Shown one piece after another: positions 9,930 through 23,345 of a stretch of DNA of 64,000 nucleotides (within the stretch, counting starts at the first letter, position 1; each line of letters opens with the position of its first letter). The stretch is taken from NCBI GenBank assembly GCA_028023455.1, contig JAQFVV010012404.1, forward strand, positions 14,621,000 to 14,684,999, in the 5' to 3' direction. Both the position numbers and the translations under genes were made by a program. The notes beneath the pieces are model-generated. The model made no database searches, was not told where the DNA came from, and worked only from the letters and a program-made list of their open reading frames with translations. The stretch comes from Epiperipatus broadwayi. Lineage: Eukaryota; Onychophora; Udeonychophora; Euonychophora; Peripatidae.

Positions 9930-12534
9930 TTCAGCTGAGTTTTAACTCCCTGAAAACATTGCATATGTATAGATTCAATATAGAGAATAACAAACTTTTA
10001 CCTCCAGATTGAATTAGTCTCAAATTTACCTCGGTCAATGTCACTTGTTTTTTTTAAAAAGGAAGACCTAAATTTTATTAAATAAAATTTAAAAAAGTGT
10101 TTAACGCAATGATCTTCTACTTTTTTTTTTATCTAGATAATTTTCTGTAATGAAGTACTCCTAGCACGAACGATTTTTGAAAACAGAAAATCTGAAATGT
10201 TGTTTTGGAAAATATTGTCCTATTTCCTTCTGTGATGAGGTAACGAATGTTCTTTAATAATAAAATTCCATGTTCTTTGTTCATCCATCATCACAGAGGC
10301 AATCAAGATATTCTGCTATATATTGTGTGTAGTTGGCATCTTCCCCAGATTACTTTGCTACCAAATAATTCCAAATAATTTCTCATTGAAAATTATATTG
10401 ATGAAATACAGATATATTTTAGTCATTGTGCAGGAAATGTAATTACATTCTTTGGTTAAAACACCAGCATTTCATCTCACAACAAATTATGTTTACCCAC
10501 AATACATTTTCAATAATTTTATATCTTCTTAAAATATTTAATTTCAATTTAAATAAATATTTTGAAGAAATTTCTCTTCATTAGAATTTTTCTTTAGAAC
10601 AATCTTCTAGGAATAATTTATATATTCTTTTTATTGAGTGAATTTAGAGTTCTTTTAAAGTGAGATTTTTATTTTGAAGAAAATTCTTTAAAGTTATTAA
10701 TCCATCTTCTTTTGATATGTTTGTATTTGGAACACATCAAAATAAATGAGTGTAGATTGGATTAAATTATTAAAAATTTGGTTTGGTTTTTATACTTGAA
10801 TCGACTTCTGGTAGCATATATACTATTTGCTTTTCGTGATTTAATATTTTCCTATTAAAATAATTATAATCTATAATTGGGTTCTAAATTTTATTTCTTT
10901 TGTTTTAATTGCTTAGATCCCATATTAACCTCAGTTTATCTCCCATGTCTATGTCTTAGTTAATAAAATTCAATTAGTATAAACAATTATTTATATATGT
11001 GTGAATAATAAAATAATCATTTTAAAGTTATTAATTTCATTAATAACTATTTAAATATCTGTTTTCTAACTTGAGATTTTAAGGCTTGAATTAATTTAGA
11101 TATATAAATCAAAAATAATAAGCTTACTAATTATAAATATACATTTGTATTTTTTTATTATTTATGCTTTCATATTATATTTGGGGAGATTATGTTAATA
11201 GGATTGTAAATAACATTTACAATAAGTTTAAAATGTCTTTATTCAAGCTAACTTCAGGTGTACACACAAAAAAGCATCTGTATTATAATATGTAATTGCA
11301 GTTTAGTAAAATAATATATATTGTATTGAAATCAAAATTCTTCAAGAAAGTATGACTATTAAATACATTGTACATTTTATGTGAGGAAAGCATGGAACAA
11401 AATGTAGTAGATACACTGCTACTATATTTTAATTTTCAGATTTTGATTATTTTCATTAAATTAAAAGTTCATTCAATATATATGTGTGTATATTTTCATT
11501 AAGTGTATAAATAGGGGGAAAATACTATATCTTTTTATTATTAGTTGTAATTTTTTTTTTTATTGATTAGGCAACTATTTTAGATGAAAGTATTGATTTT
11601 TTTAAAAAAAATATTATTTTTGTAGTAAATACTTAAAGAAGCATTAAATATTGTTTCCCTAAATTAAAATTTTCTAGGATCATAATCATACATTTATCCA
11701 AAAGGGATTGAAGAGAAAATAAATATTGGAATGATTTTTTGAAAAATAAATTTTTCACAAAAATATATAATTTTTGGAAATTGTCTGTAAAGTTTTAATA
11801 TTTATAATTATTAATTTTTAAGAGATTAGATAAAGCTGTAATACTACCAAAGGAAAAAAAATAAATAAAGATTGGCATTATTTCAATAGGAATCGTCTTA
11901 AAATTTTATTTTTTGGATTGCATAAACGTAGAAAGAATGTATCTGGAAAATTTATAATTTTTCTTCAAAAAATAGAATAAAATCACTAATATATTTTAAT
12001 AATTTTGTCTTCTCTATCTCTACTAAAATGAATAAAATGATTATAGATCTGTATGGATAAACAAAAAGATATGAGATATAAATGTTTCATAAAAATTTAT
12101 ATTTCCTTCGTTTGAATAAAACTGATAACCAATACTTAAGAAAAATGATATATTGTCAGTCTGTTAATCTATTAATTTAAATCGCCTTTACACTATTGAA
12201 TCCCAATTTATATCGAAGTTTTAATAAGACTTTTATACAAACTTTTATTCTTCAATATTTATCCTCCTTGTTGAACAGTATTTCAAGACTTGTCATGGTA
12301 GGAGATTAATTTTTTTAAATTCAATAAATGTTTAATTTTAATATTTATTTGTTTAATTAGATAATGTTAATAAATTGTTTATAAAGCATCTCAAACTGTC
12401 AATAAGTGGCTGGTTTGCTGAAAATAAATAGAAATCAGTTGATAATATTCAAATTTATTATTATTTTTAAAATTTACTATTAAGAGTTATAATGAGAAAG
12501 ATATTCAATATTTAGAGGTGATGTAGTATATGAG
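9930..12534. other. AT-rich interval without recognisable genes
   Basis: Poly-A/T runs and short AT-rich stretches. I see no coding similarity, long inverted repeat or TSD-flanked insertion here. Confidence 0.5.
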
Positions 12535-12985
12535 AAAATATATGTGAGAGATGATGATCTGGACCAGTTGACAAGTGCTTGTTCAATATGAAAGATATGT
12601 ATTGGAGATCATTTATCTTTTTCACTAGTATGTGGTCATGTGTATCAGTTATATATGATGGAGGGGATAGCTTAAGAGGGCTTGAAAATATGTGTTTAAA
12701 TCCCTTCTATTTACATCTAAAGTTCAGTATATAAATTATACTTGTATTCCAAAATATTCAGCCTGAATTCTGACTTGTATTTAAATAGACATATTAAAGT
12801 CCTATATACAAAGGGTCAGATTGATTTAAAGTCAACATGAATATGACAACAATAATGGTAGCAATAAGAGTGTTAAACATTCTATCAAGATTGAATCCTG
12901 TCTATTAAAGTTTAAAGATTTGCTATCTTAGTATAAACTGAGAACTGATTATATTGGTGTGTGGGAAATGATCTGGACTAACTGA
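12535..12985 (+). repeat. Tandem repeat X, unit 1 and start of unit 2
   Basis: The unit starts near GAGAGATGATGATCTGG and restarts at GGGAAATGATCTGGACTAAC near 12965, a period of about 430 bp. Internal landmarks recur in later pieces: ATCATTTATCTTTTTCAC, GTGGTCATGTGTATCA, TAAAGTTCAGTAT, CAGCCTGAATTCTG and CTATTAAAGTTTAAAGAT. Solo LTR C1 interrupts the start of unit 2 after CTGA at 12985. Confidence 0.75.
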
Positions 12986-15822
12986 TGTAGCAGTCGATCT
13001 TAGCCCAAGATCGAGCTCCACTGTTCTACCACTTAACCCACTGTTTTTTTCGTCATATTTATGTAAACTAGTGTATTTCTGAGAAGCGTCTATAAAAGTT
13101 TATAAATATAAATCTCAAATAAAAATTTTCTTTAATTTTAAACATTGACTTTTATGGATGCGACTCAGATATATACATATATTAACGGAGCTTTTATATA
13201 ACAAATCTTTTAAATAATTTTGTATTTTTATTCTTAATTATATGTTATTTGTTTTATAAATATTTTCTTCATATAAGTACACAAAATATTCAAGATGGAA
13301 GATGGCTGTCCAAGAATAATTAAACAGATGGGAACATTACTTTGTTTCATGATTAAAAAGGAATTTTTTAAATTAAAGTAAAATTTAAAACAAAACTAAT
13401 TGATTTTAATTAGAGATTAACATTTTTATCAAATCTATTTCTAATCTAGAAATAGATTGGAATTTATTCTTGGAGAGTTATCTAGCGATTCCATCGCCAC
13501 TAACAATAGCTAAAATATTTCTGTTAATTAAAGATAAGAAGTTTAATTATAAAACATTCTTGGAACACCTCAGAGTTTGGTATAAATAGGGCTAAAAATC
13601 TATTGTGCCAGAGAGAGAGAGAGTTAGGGTCAATAGTCCTTAACCGACTTCACGTCTATGTAATTTTTGAGGGACTTCAGCTGCCTTCCCCACGGTCTTC
13701 AGCACCACTCTACGCCATGCATGATGTAGCTTTTACCGTTCAAGTGTGCCCGTGCCGTCAAAGAACCGCCGAGGCCAAGAGACAAAATTCATCTGTATTC
13801 CATAGAATGCTGAGGTAACCACCCCAAAGTTATTATAATCGTATTATCTAACTTATAACTTGTAAACTCTCTTTAAATTAGTGTTTTCTATACATTTAAA
13901 TCTTTTTTCCAACTCGCTAATCGGCGAGCATATTAAACTAATTCTCTTCTTTATATCGATTCTCTATAACATAAATTAATGCTACTATAAAACATTTCAT
14001 CCAACTCACGCTTCTTATTTTCTTATAATTTAGTGCGGTTATAATTTATTTCAATGCTATTTTTTTCATTTTCATCTAATATATATGTGTTAATGCTAAT
14101 CAAACCCAGTCCTGCGAATTTAAAAGGGGGGGGGGTTAATGAGTTCTTATTTATTTATTTCTAACTAGTTCGTAAGACTGAGTTTTTTTTGTAAAATGAA
14201 TATATGCTTTCTTTTAATATATTTTACCGTAAAATTATATAAAATGTATAAATGTTTTTCAATCTGGGGTGGATTTTGGTGTCCATTAGTTTTATCAATT
14301 TCTTTATTAATCATCATCGCCAAAAAGACTGGTGAACAAATTCTATTTTGTTGTTCGCACTTTTAAGTGCACGAATTTTAGTTTATATATGTTAAACAAA
14401 ATAGTGATTCAAGAAGGGGGAGCAATGCACGCTTCATTAATTGTAGTTTTAACTTTAATAAATGACTTTATCTTACATGGGTCATTATTTAAACATATCA
14501 TTACGTCTTTGTTAAACCATTTAAGGCTTTATGTTAATATTTAAACTAAATGATTTCATATTCTTATAAAAGCGTTGTTAGCATAGGCCACTCTTTATAT
14601 TATTAAGCTTTATCTAGAGACGTGTGTCGGAATGCCAGAGTCGTCTTATCTTCGTTTCAGGTCGCAAACAGGGCAATGAATGTCCCTAGATCATATATAT
14701 ATATATACTCGCGTAACGAGAGCGATGTATGGGATAATTCCGAAAAAGTTCGGCCCATTGTATCTCCGTCCGAGGACCTTTTGTCAGCCGATTCCACAAA
14801 ATGTGGGGTGGCAAGTTGGCTAGACTGTTTTCTTCTGTTAATCTGATAAAGCATTTCAAAATATTGGATCCGCAGATATTCGGCCATTATGCTAACACCG
14901 CAATTTCTTATAGTTCGTTTTTCTTTTAGCCTGTTTGACAAAATAAATCGCAATGATATGTAATAATGAAACGTTTTCTCTTTGTAATATTTTCCGTTGG
15001 AATTTAAATCCAACCTCTCATGAAGCTGCCCTCCCCTTTATTGAATAAGCCGTTCCCGCAATTATAATTTCGCTACAGTTGATTCTTAAATGTCGAAAAT
15101 GTAAAATTAATAAATGTTTTTAAGTATATTTTGATCACAAACTATCCTCATTTTAGTGTTGTAAATAAAGTCCATAAATGAAAATATGTATCCAATGCCA
15201 AGGGCTTTATATTCAATTCCTATAATCAGCGCAACTCTTATTATTATATTTTTACATGTATTTCTAAATGTATAAACATCTACCAATCTACCCAGATAAA
15301 TTTATTTTTGTACACTGAATAAAATCCTATTTGAAATATACGTCAGTATTGTAACCGCTGCACTAAATTGATATCTATTGAAATAAAATAATTGTAAAAA
15401 TATCGTCAAACATTTGTAACAAAAATTAAAGTTTTAAATGCGTGAAGTTGAATACTGTATAAATAAAATCATGAATTTTTGTCAAAATAAATAGTTATGT
15501 TTTTAAACTAAATCCAGTTGTTCGAATCTCATTAATCTATTTATATATGTATGTTTTAACTTATATCTTGGGTTCACTCAATCTCTCATCATCATCATCA
15601 GCTGAGTTCTCATGCAAAACGATGTAGCACCGGGCCCAGAAATAATTAATTTGTGGTATCACTGTAGAGTGTTGTCCGTAGTGTTATAGATTTGGGGAAT
15701 GGGCAAATAGGTTAGAATTCAAGATTGCTCCTGACCTGTGTATCTCGGGCATGATTGGATTCGGGGTACTTTTGCTTAGATTCTAAATCTTGTTGAATGA
15801 ACATACATTTTCGACTGGTACA
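12986..15822 (+). mobile_element. Solo LTR C1 (2837 bp)
   Basis: Starts TGTAGCAGTCGATCTTAGCC and ends GACTGGTACA, with CTGA on both sides (12982-12985, 15823-15826); X resumes directly after it. The opening 45 bp fold as a hairpin around AGCCC. A TATA box lies at 13581, followed by a G+C-richer R-like region. The terminal part (CTTTTGCTTAGATTCTAAAT, then CATACATTTTCGACTGGTACA) aligns with the end of element B's LTR. No second LTR or interior is present, so it is a solo LTR formed by recombination. Open frames inside (13603-13818, 14657-15013) have no recognisable domain. Confidence 0.85.
13581..13589 (+). promoter_or_regulatory. TATA box of solo LTR C1
   Basis: TATAAATAG about 595 bp into the LTR, followed by a purine-rich GAGAGAGAGAG stretch and a G+C-richer segment to about 13820 that ends near a GAGGTAACC donor-like site. 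In C2 the same place reads TATATAATG at 16678-16686. Confidence 0.5.
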
Positions 15823-15981
15823 CTGATAAGTACTGGTTCAGCATAAAATGTTTATTGGTGATCATTTATCTTTTTCACATGTATATGATCATGTGTATCA
15901 GTTATAATATTGAGTGGATAGCTGTAGAGAGTTTCAAAATCGGTGTTCAAATCATCTCTAATTATATCTAAAGTTCAGTAT
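15823..15981 (+). repeat. Tandem repeat X, unit 2, middle piece
   Basis: Continues unit 2 after solo LTR C1, with ATCATTTATCTTTTTCAC, ATGATCATGTGTATCA and TAAAGTTCAGTAT. It stops at GTAT where solo LTR C2 is inserted. Confidence 0.75.
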
Positions 15982-18900
15982 TGAAGTAGTCAATCCTAAT
16001 TAATGATTAAGTTTCATAGTCCTTCATACTTATCAAGTTACTAACCCATGTTTAAACCTTATGCTCCATCCCACTCCTATATTCATGTATATCTATTTTA
16101 TGTATAAATTTGAGATGTGCACCTAAAAAGTTATAAAGTTTATCTTTTAATATTTTTTTTACTATTATTTATTATTATTAAAATCAAAATATATTAGGTG
16201 CAGCTCAAATATATATATAACGGGAGAAATTACTAACACAATATTAGTTTTATAAAAATTTTTTTTTTGAAGTTTGTAAAATTAAAACTTTTCGTTTAAA
16301 TTCTTTATTTTAAAAAAAAACAACTATTTTTTTTTCTTTTCAAAATCCAAGATGGAGTATGCAACTGTTAGTTGTCCAAAAATAATTAAAAGGATGAAAA
16401 TTTTACATTGTTTAATTTTGGGAAAGAATGTCTCATTAAACTGTACTAAAAGTAAAAAAGGAAATCAAATTAAGAATTTCTACTTTTGCAATTAACATTT
16501 TATCAAATCTATTTCTAATCTGGAAATAGATTTGAATTCATTTTTGGACAAATTATTATCTAACGGTTACATCTCCAAAACAATAGGTGAAGGAAATGGA
16601 AAAATTCCTACTAGATAGTAACCGTGAATGAAATTAAAAAGATATATTAAAAGCATTTCTCAAATACCTGAGGGCAGTATATAATGGGCTGATTTTTGAC
16701 CGCCTAGAGAGAATTAGTTTGTGGATTAGCTGTCACCAAAATACTTCATCCTAGATTTTTTTCCTTGAAATGTTGAATGAGTAGTCAAACTAATCATCAC
16801 CTTTCCTCACTTTTGCTGGTCAGTCTCGCACCACTAGTAATCATCTCACCGATGCCCCAAAAATGATAGAAAGTATGATCTAAGAATGAAGGAATGCCTA
16901 ATGGAAACTTGCTACTACACTAGAAATCATTTGCATCTTGTTAATTTGCCATGCTGGGACCAAACTGTTAAAATGGACTCTTTAATATAGCAAGGTAATT
17001 AATCTAAGAACTGCCTATGAAATTTACATCTAATTTCTTCTAAAACTAATCTCAACCTCGGCTATCCAGATTTCTTATTCAAATTGTTAAATTAAATGTT
17101 TTTTTAACTGTTAATGTAAATTTGCTCTCATGTAAAGTCTGTCATATGCTCTTATTTCTGTAATTTTGATGCAGTTCCTTTCTTAAATTTTAAACTATGT
17201 TTTATTTTATTATTTTAAGTTGCCAATCTAAATAATCTTGCGAGCCTAATGTATAAAGTTATTTTCCCCTATCTACTCAGGCCTCCTTGGGTCGAGGTTA
17301 GTAAAAACCCCTCCCTTTTGAGTTAGATTTACATACATTCTTAATTAATATGCTTGCAGATTGTTTCTCAAGTTAACCTAATTTCATGATTTTCTTTATG
17401 CATCAAAAGGGGTATTATTTATGTATAACTTTTAAATCACTGAAAAATTAACACTATTAAATATTTTATATGTCGCTCACTTAATTCTGAAAAGGTGATT
17501 TCTTATTGTTATTGCTTTTATATTATCCATATTACAATGCTATACTCTTAATATTTCAAAGACTTGATTATTCTAAAGTTATAAAATTCGTGAAGGTGGG
17601 ATTTCAATATGTTAAATAGCAAGGAAGGAAAGGAGGGGTAATTTTAAAATCTATTTTGTATGAATTAAATCTTTCCCATATATATTATATAGCATACCGT
17701 TAATTGCCTAAATTATAGCATTTGAATGAGGTTCATGTATCTTAAAATAGTAACTTCCATTTTATGTCATTAAAGACATAGTGTTATGCTGCGTTGCTGA
17801 TATATGGCTTAGTTTTTTTTTTAATATTATGTGCTTCTAGCCTGGAGGGTTGCAATGAGTTCTAACCCATAGACATTCTTCACGTCTTGTCCCATGGAAA
17901 GTTGACATTACCAGGACCATTTTCATAATACAGGCCTCTCATGATAGTTGTACCAGAGAACTCTGGGGAGCATGTCAAGCCTAATTAAAATTCTCCAAGC
18001 AGTGCCCTAGAAAAGGACCCTTAATCACTTTGTTTTCTTCGTTTAGAAATACGATATTTCAGAGTCCTCTGCCTTCATGTTAGCACCACTACTTGTCATT
18101 ATTATTAATTTATTTATTTAATGACCTCATTTCGATGCTGTAACAATAAAATTGTGTTTGCTTATATATATATCTTTGCAAGAATAGTGATTAGTTTAAT
18201 TAATAATGTTGTTTTTCTTCTTATTTTAAAAATTCCACCATCATAATCTATTACGTTTATTTAAGAGTATACATCTGTTAGAAAGGAAGTGTTCTTTTTT
18301 TTTTTTAAAATATGAATTTAAAGAATGGTTAAAATATTTTGTTCACAAGCAAATAAACTTGATTTAAATATATATTATTTTATTAAATATTTACAAATAT
18401 TGTCCTTAATGAGTAAATCATTTTTTAAAAATATATTTTATTGATTTTCATGACCGAAATGGTATGAAAATAGTTTATGTAATATGTATAATGATTCCTA
18501 GAACGTTCCAGAAATTTGTACATTAATCATCACCTTTCAGAACTGCCATTAAAGCATTAATTCAAATATGTTGTAAGTTTGTTTTATAATGAAGTGATTG
18601 GCATCTTGATCTCACCCACCAAATATACCTATTTATATAAATATATCATTTATTCATAAGAGCATATGATTCATAGCAGCATGATCAATTGTATGTCACT
18701 TTTTACTTCTGGGTAAATCATCTTGTCATGCACATTCAAATAAATATATAATCAATTTATTGTTTCATTAAATGTTTTATTATTCAAGCAACTTATGTAG
18801 TTCGAATTATCATCTCTCCACTTCCATACATTCCAACATATATACGTGTTCTTTGTTAAATGTCTCATTGTCTTTTTCACTCTTCTAGTGGGCCGGATTT

Positions 18901-19084
18901 AAGAATTAATTCTCATGGGTCATCATTTTATTATGTTATTCATTAGATGTCGAATCTGGGGCTTGTGGAATGGGTTCAAATCTAAGTTGGTCCCTGATAT
19001 AAATCTCAGACTTGACTGGGTTTGAAAGACGTTTCATTGAGTTCCAGCTCATGTTAGATGGATCAACATATTTTGACCAGTACA
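15982..19084 (+). mobile_element. Solo LTR C2 (3103 bp)
   Basis: Starts TGAAGTAGTCAATCC and ends TTTTGACCAGTACA. GTAT occurs at 15978-15981 and 19085-19088, and the split X repeat reads through across it. The segment around 16340-16690 aligns with 13300-13600 of C1 (AACATTTTATCAAATCTATT, then CTAATCTGGAAATAGAT), ending in a TATA-like site at the same relative place. The opening inverted repeat is more decayed than in C1. More diverged from C1 than the two LTRs of A or B are from each other, so it is probably older. Confidence 0.8.
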
Positions 19085-19396
19085 GTATATACATTATATT
19101 TGTATTCAAATGTTACAGATTCAGCCTGAATTCTGCCCACCTTTTTCTGTGTATTTAAATGTAACATATTAAAGTCATATTTATGAAGGTTCAGAGTGAG
19201 TTAAAAGTCTACATGGGTATGACAATAATATTGGCATCTCCAAGTGCTTTGACCATTCCATCATCATCAATAATATGGATTGCTGAAGTGTTGGAGGGTG
19301 GAAAAAATTGAAGCCTGTCCATTAAAGTTTGAAGATTAGCTACCTTAATATAAACAGAGCATTAATTATATGTGTGTGAGAGATGATGATCTAGAA
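19085..19396 (+). repeat. Tandem repeat X, end of unit 2 and start of unit 3
   Basis: Follows solo LTR C2 with ATTATATTTGTATTC, CAGCCTGAATTCTG, CATGGGTATGACAATAAT and CCATTAAAGTTTGAAGAT, then restarts at GAGAGATGATGATCTAGAA, where a hAT MITE is inserted. Confidence 0.75.
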
Positions 19397-19927
19397 TAGT
19401 GTTCTTCAACCCTTGGTCCGCGGAGCAGTGCTGGGCCACAGAAGTTTTTTACCGGTCCGCTGGTAGACTGGCAGGAAAGGTTTTAATAACAAAATAATAA
19501 GAGTTTAAACTTTTAATTAATATAAACAATTTTTATTTATTTTTTCATCTCATTTTTACCCAATTAAAAAAAACGAAACAGAACAAAATCAAAATCTAAT
19601 CAATCATACATAAATTAATTTGTTTTTCTAATTATCACAGACGTTTATGGGGGGGGGGAAGGAGGGTAGAATTAAATTTTTTATTACTTTTCTAAAAAAA
19701 ATTCAAAATTAAAAAAAAAGTTTTTTATTATAGAAACTCCATATATATATATATAACTGCATTTTGTATCTTTAACATTGTTGTTTTGATCAGTTATAAC
19801 AATTATGCTCATCTAAGGATACACAATTTACATCTTTAAAAAAATTTATCTACAGACTTCTGTCTGTCCGTGAAACCTTATTCTTATTTTTATTGGTCCG
19901 CAGGTGTGAAAAGGTTGAAGACCACTG
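19397..19927 (+). mobile_element. Non-autonomous hAT element (531 bp)
   Basis: Flanked by ATCTAGAA at 19389-19396 and 19928-19935, an 8-bp target duplication as made by hAT transposases. The ends are inverted: TAGTGTTCTTCAACC on the left and, complemented, CAGTGGTCTTCAACC on the right. Both are followed by GGTCCGC-type sequence. The interior is AT-rich with a G-run (about 19650) and no transposase frame. Confidence 0.92.
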
Positions 19928-20050
19928 ATCTAGAATAACTGATGGTTCATTACAAAATTTGTATATTAGAAATCATTTATCTTTTTCACATACATGTGGT
20001 CATGTGTATCAATTATGTAAAACAGAGGGGGTAGCTGAAATGTCTGTGGA
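19928..20050 (+). repeat. Tandem repeat X, unit 3 (partial)
   Basis: Resumes after the hAT MITE with AAATCATTTATCTTTTTCAC, GTGGTCATGTGTATCA and GGGGGTAGCTGAAA, then similarity fades near 20050. Confidence 0.65.
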
Positions 20051-21440
20051 GAAATATATTTATAAATGAAAAATAAATTTTAAATGAATTGGATGAAAGA
20101 ATACCGAGTACTAAAATATAAGTAAGAAATAAAATTTATGAAAAAATACCTAGAAATATAAAATAAATAAATGAAGTTGTAGAAAAGGATTAGATTTATT
20201 CTCTTTGGTTTAATGTATTGGCATAGTAATGAAGTCAAGAATGAAAGATTGTTGGGTTAAAGCTCACACATATCTTCTACTGATCAAACATTTCTTGACC
20301 TCCTAAATGAGTGCCATATTATTAAAATTAAGTGTTAAAAGAATTACTAAAGTTTATCATGTGTTCTTGTTATAGATATTTTTGGAATGAACAATTCTTG
20401 ATATATTGTTGATACATAAGGTAGACCATCAAAAGCTCTTTGTAAAAACCTGTTTAAACTTTAAATGTAATCTATCTCTATAAGATAATCATATAATATA
20501 TATTTTTATAAGGTTATCACATATTTTAGAGATTGTGTACCATACTAATTGAGTATTAATCAAGGGGGATGGGTGGTGCATATATTGACAAAATATGTTA
20601 CAATAGTAAATTTAGTAATCATAGCAGTAAATTCAAATTTGCAATTACAATTTACAATACATTACTACCAATGTTGGCAATTACACATATTTAACACATT
20701 TAATAAATTACCAAAATTCTTACTTTTAAATGCAATTTGATTTTTGATTGAAAAAATTAGAATCAAATACTACCATAAATTAACTTTTTCATTATTTTTT
20801 CATTATAATTTCATTAAACCTATTTCATTTAACCAATACTACATTTTTATTATTATACACAACTTGTTTGATTTTCATCAAAAAAATGGCTGTCTCAATT
20901 TTTAAAAAACCAACCTGTCATTAATATTATAAATTACTAACAATATAAATATATAAAATTATTTGGTGAGTAAATTAATTTATTGAGTTTAATATGCATT
21001 ATTCAGCCTATTCAATATATTATTATTCTTGAATTAAAATACTTTTTATAGATAAACTTTTTTTATTATTATTATCTTATAGTAAGTTTGTCTCTTTACA
21101 ATTAAAATGTGGAAATTTTTATAATAAAAACTTTTTCATTGTGATTTAGTTGTAATTAATTTTTAGTATTAGTATTAAATAATTAATTGTGTAGAAATTA
21201 AATTTTTATTATTTATTTTTTGTTTTTTAACTCACAGAAAATATTAATGTTCAACTAATATTTTATTTTAGCATATATTATTGTATTATGAGCTATTTAA
21301 TTATTTGTTCACTTTATAATGTTTTGTAATTTAATAATAAAAATTAATGTTGTTTAGTGTAATGATAAAATTGTTACATTCTAGACTATAAGGTGATGTG
21401 ATGTACTGTAGCTTCTCCTTAAACAAAATCAAGAATCTCT
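20051..21440. other. AT-rich interval, nothing recognised
   Basis: No coding similarity or repeat structure seen. The open frame at 20549-20740 is a chance AT-rich frame. Confidence 0.5.
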
Positions 21441-21474
21441 CAACAATTATGCCCAGAGAAACCTGTTAGCTACA

Positions 21475-23345
21475 TTATTTTACATTCCCCAGTCTAAGTT
21501 TTCCCATATTCTGCTCCATCCCATTTCCACAAATAATCTTTGTCAACTCTATGGCCTTTATATCTGAATCTCCCTTATCTTTTCCCGAACCCAACATAAA
21601 AAGCAATAATCCACTTTCTGTATAATCACTTTTTTCATATTTATTCTTCCATAACTTCATTATATGTGCCCTTTCTGTTTTCAAGCATTTACATTCAATT
21701 AACAGATGCCTAATATTTTCTATTCCTTTCTTACATAATTTACAGACTAAATCATCCATATTTTTCCATTTACATGTGTATTCTCTTGTTGCTAAAGATC
21801 CCGTTTGAGTGTTAAACAATAAACTACTTTCCTTACTATTATCATGTATTAACTCACACCTAATATTCTGTTTATTTCTATATATATTTAAACTGCTTTC
21901 ACTCTCCATACTAATTCTCCATCTCTCTAACTCCCTATTCTTTATTAATAAATCTATTCTTTTATCCCATTTCTTACTACTATAACACTCAACAATCCTC
22001 CTAACACAATCATCCCATCTTTTGTACAAATATATATATATAAATTCTTTATCCAAATCTTTTGCATACCGTCTTACCTTTCTCATCTATCTTGTTGCCT
22101 GCCCTTTACTCATAACCCAATTAAATACTATTTTGGCTATTCTTTTATTATCCATAAACTGCAATCTATCAAACATTTTCATTTTACTTTTTGCATCTCT
22201 CATATGAAAACTTGACCATCCCATTTCTTCTTGAATTGCCTCCCTTGCTGTCCATACATCTGCATCCAAGTCATGTTTTCCTACTTCCCTTTGAACTTTT
22301 TCTAAGTAATTTAATACCCTTTTACTAACACATAATGCATCATTACCATATGTTAACTCTGCTACTGCAACTCCCTTCCATATAATTCTAGCTACATCAT
22401 ATTTATTATATGAAAACACTGTTAATTTTTTTTATCAATACCTTTCTTTTCTTTGCTTCATTTATCAATTTTCTCCTATTCATCCAAATAATTTTTCTGA
22501 TTACTTAAAATAATTCCCATATAACTATATCTATTCACCACACTTAACTTAATATCTCCCAATAAAATTCTACATCTTCTCTTTCCCCTATTAACCATCA
22601 TTACATTTGATTTTTCTTCACTAAATTTAATCCCCATCTCTTTACCTACCCTTGCACTTGTCCTCAGCATAACTTCCATATGTTCTCTTCTTTCTGCACA
22701 CAAAAATATATCATCCACAAAAAAAGACCTGACAAAATATATACTCCCTTACTACCTATTAACATACCTCTATCCCTCTTTCTAATCTTTCTTTTGCTCT
22801 TTCCACTTCACTCAAATACAACACAAACAAAATAGGTGACATAGGGCATCCTTGCTTTAGTCCCACCCCATTTTTAACTTTAACTGATTCTATATTCTCT
22901 AATTGATATATATAATAATTATTTTCATATAATTTCTTAATATCTACTAAAGCTTCATCCATTTCCAAATTTGGTAAACTTATCCATAATCTATTTCTAT
23001 TTACTCTATCATATGCCTTCTCTATATCTATAAAACTCATATGTAACTGTTTACCTTAATTCCTACTCATATCCATAAGTTGTGTAACTACAAATAAACT
23101 ATCTCCTATATGCCTATCTAATCTAAAACCTCGTAGCATTTCCCCTACTACATTATTTCCTTCCATCCATTTTACAACCCTTCTAGCCACCATATATGAG
23201 AAAACTTTATATAAAACTGATGTTACCACTATCAGTCTATAATTATTTAACTTTCTATGATCCTTACCCTTTCCTTTAAATATTAATCTTACTTTTGTAT
23301 TACTCCAACTACTTGGGAAAACTCGATTCCAGTGCTGCCACTTGA
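21475..23345 (-). pseudogene. LINE (non-LTR retrotransposon) reverse transcriptase, broken and 5'-truncated
   Basis: Read on the - strand in several frames. The N-terminal RT block has a LIFKGKGKDHRKLNNYRL-type motif near 23280. Motif 2 (MLRGFRLDRHIGDSLFVV) is near 23110-23160 and motif A FIDIEKAYDRVNRNRLW near 23030. Motif B GLKQGCPMSP is near 22850 and motif C FVDDIFLC near 22710, so both catalytic Asp of the xxDD box are kept. A thumb region follows, then EEMGWSSFHMRD near 22215 and a C-terminal Cys/His knuckle CKLCKKGIENIRHLLIEC near 21710-21760. Stops and frame changes at about 22090, 22440, 22740 and 23050 make it dead. No endonuclease domain is seen upstream of 23345, so it is 5'-truncated. 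The clade was not determined. Confidence 0.85.

Noticed and set aside
13603-13818. 71-codon frame after the C1 TATA box
   Set aside because: Position fits the R region of an LTR; no motif and not kept in C2.
14657-15013. 118-codon - strand frame in solo LTR C1
   Set aside because: Lies in LTR sequence, antisense to the LTR, with no domain; C2 does not preserve it.
12986-16700. Direct repeat read as the LTR pair of one element
   Set aside because: Each copy has its own 4-bp duplication (CTGA, GTAT) and X sequence lies between them, so they are two solo LTRs.
17840-18060. G+C-richer patch suspected to be an exon
   Set aside because: It lies inside solo LTR C2 and has no long frame or splice context.
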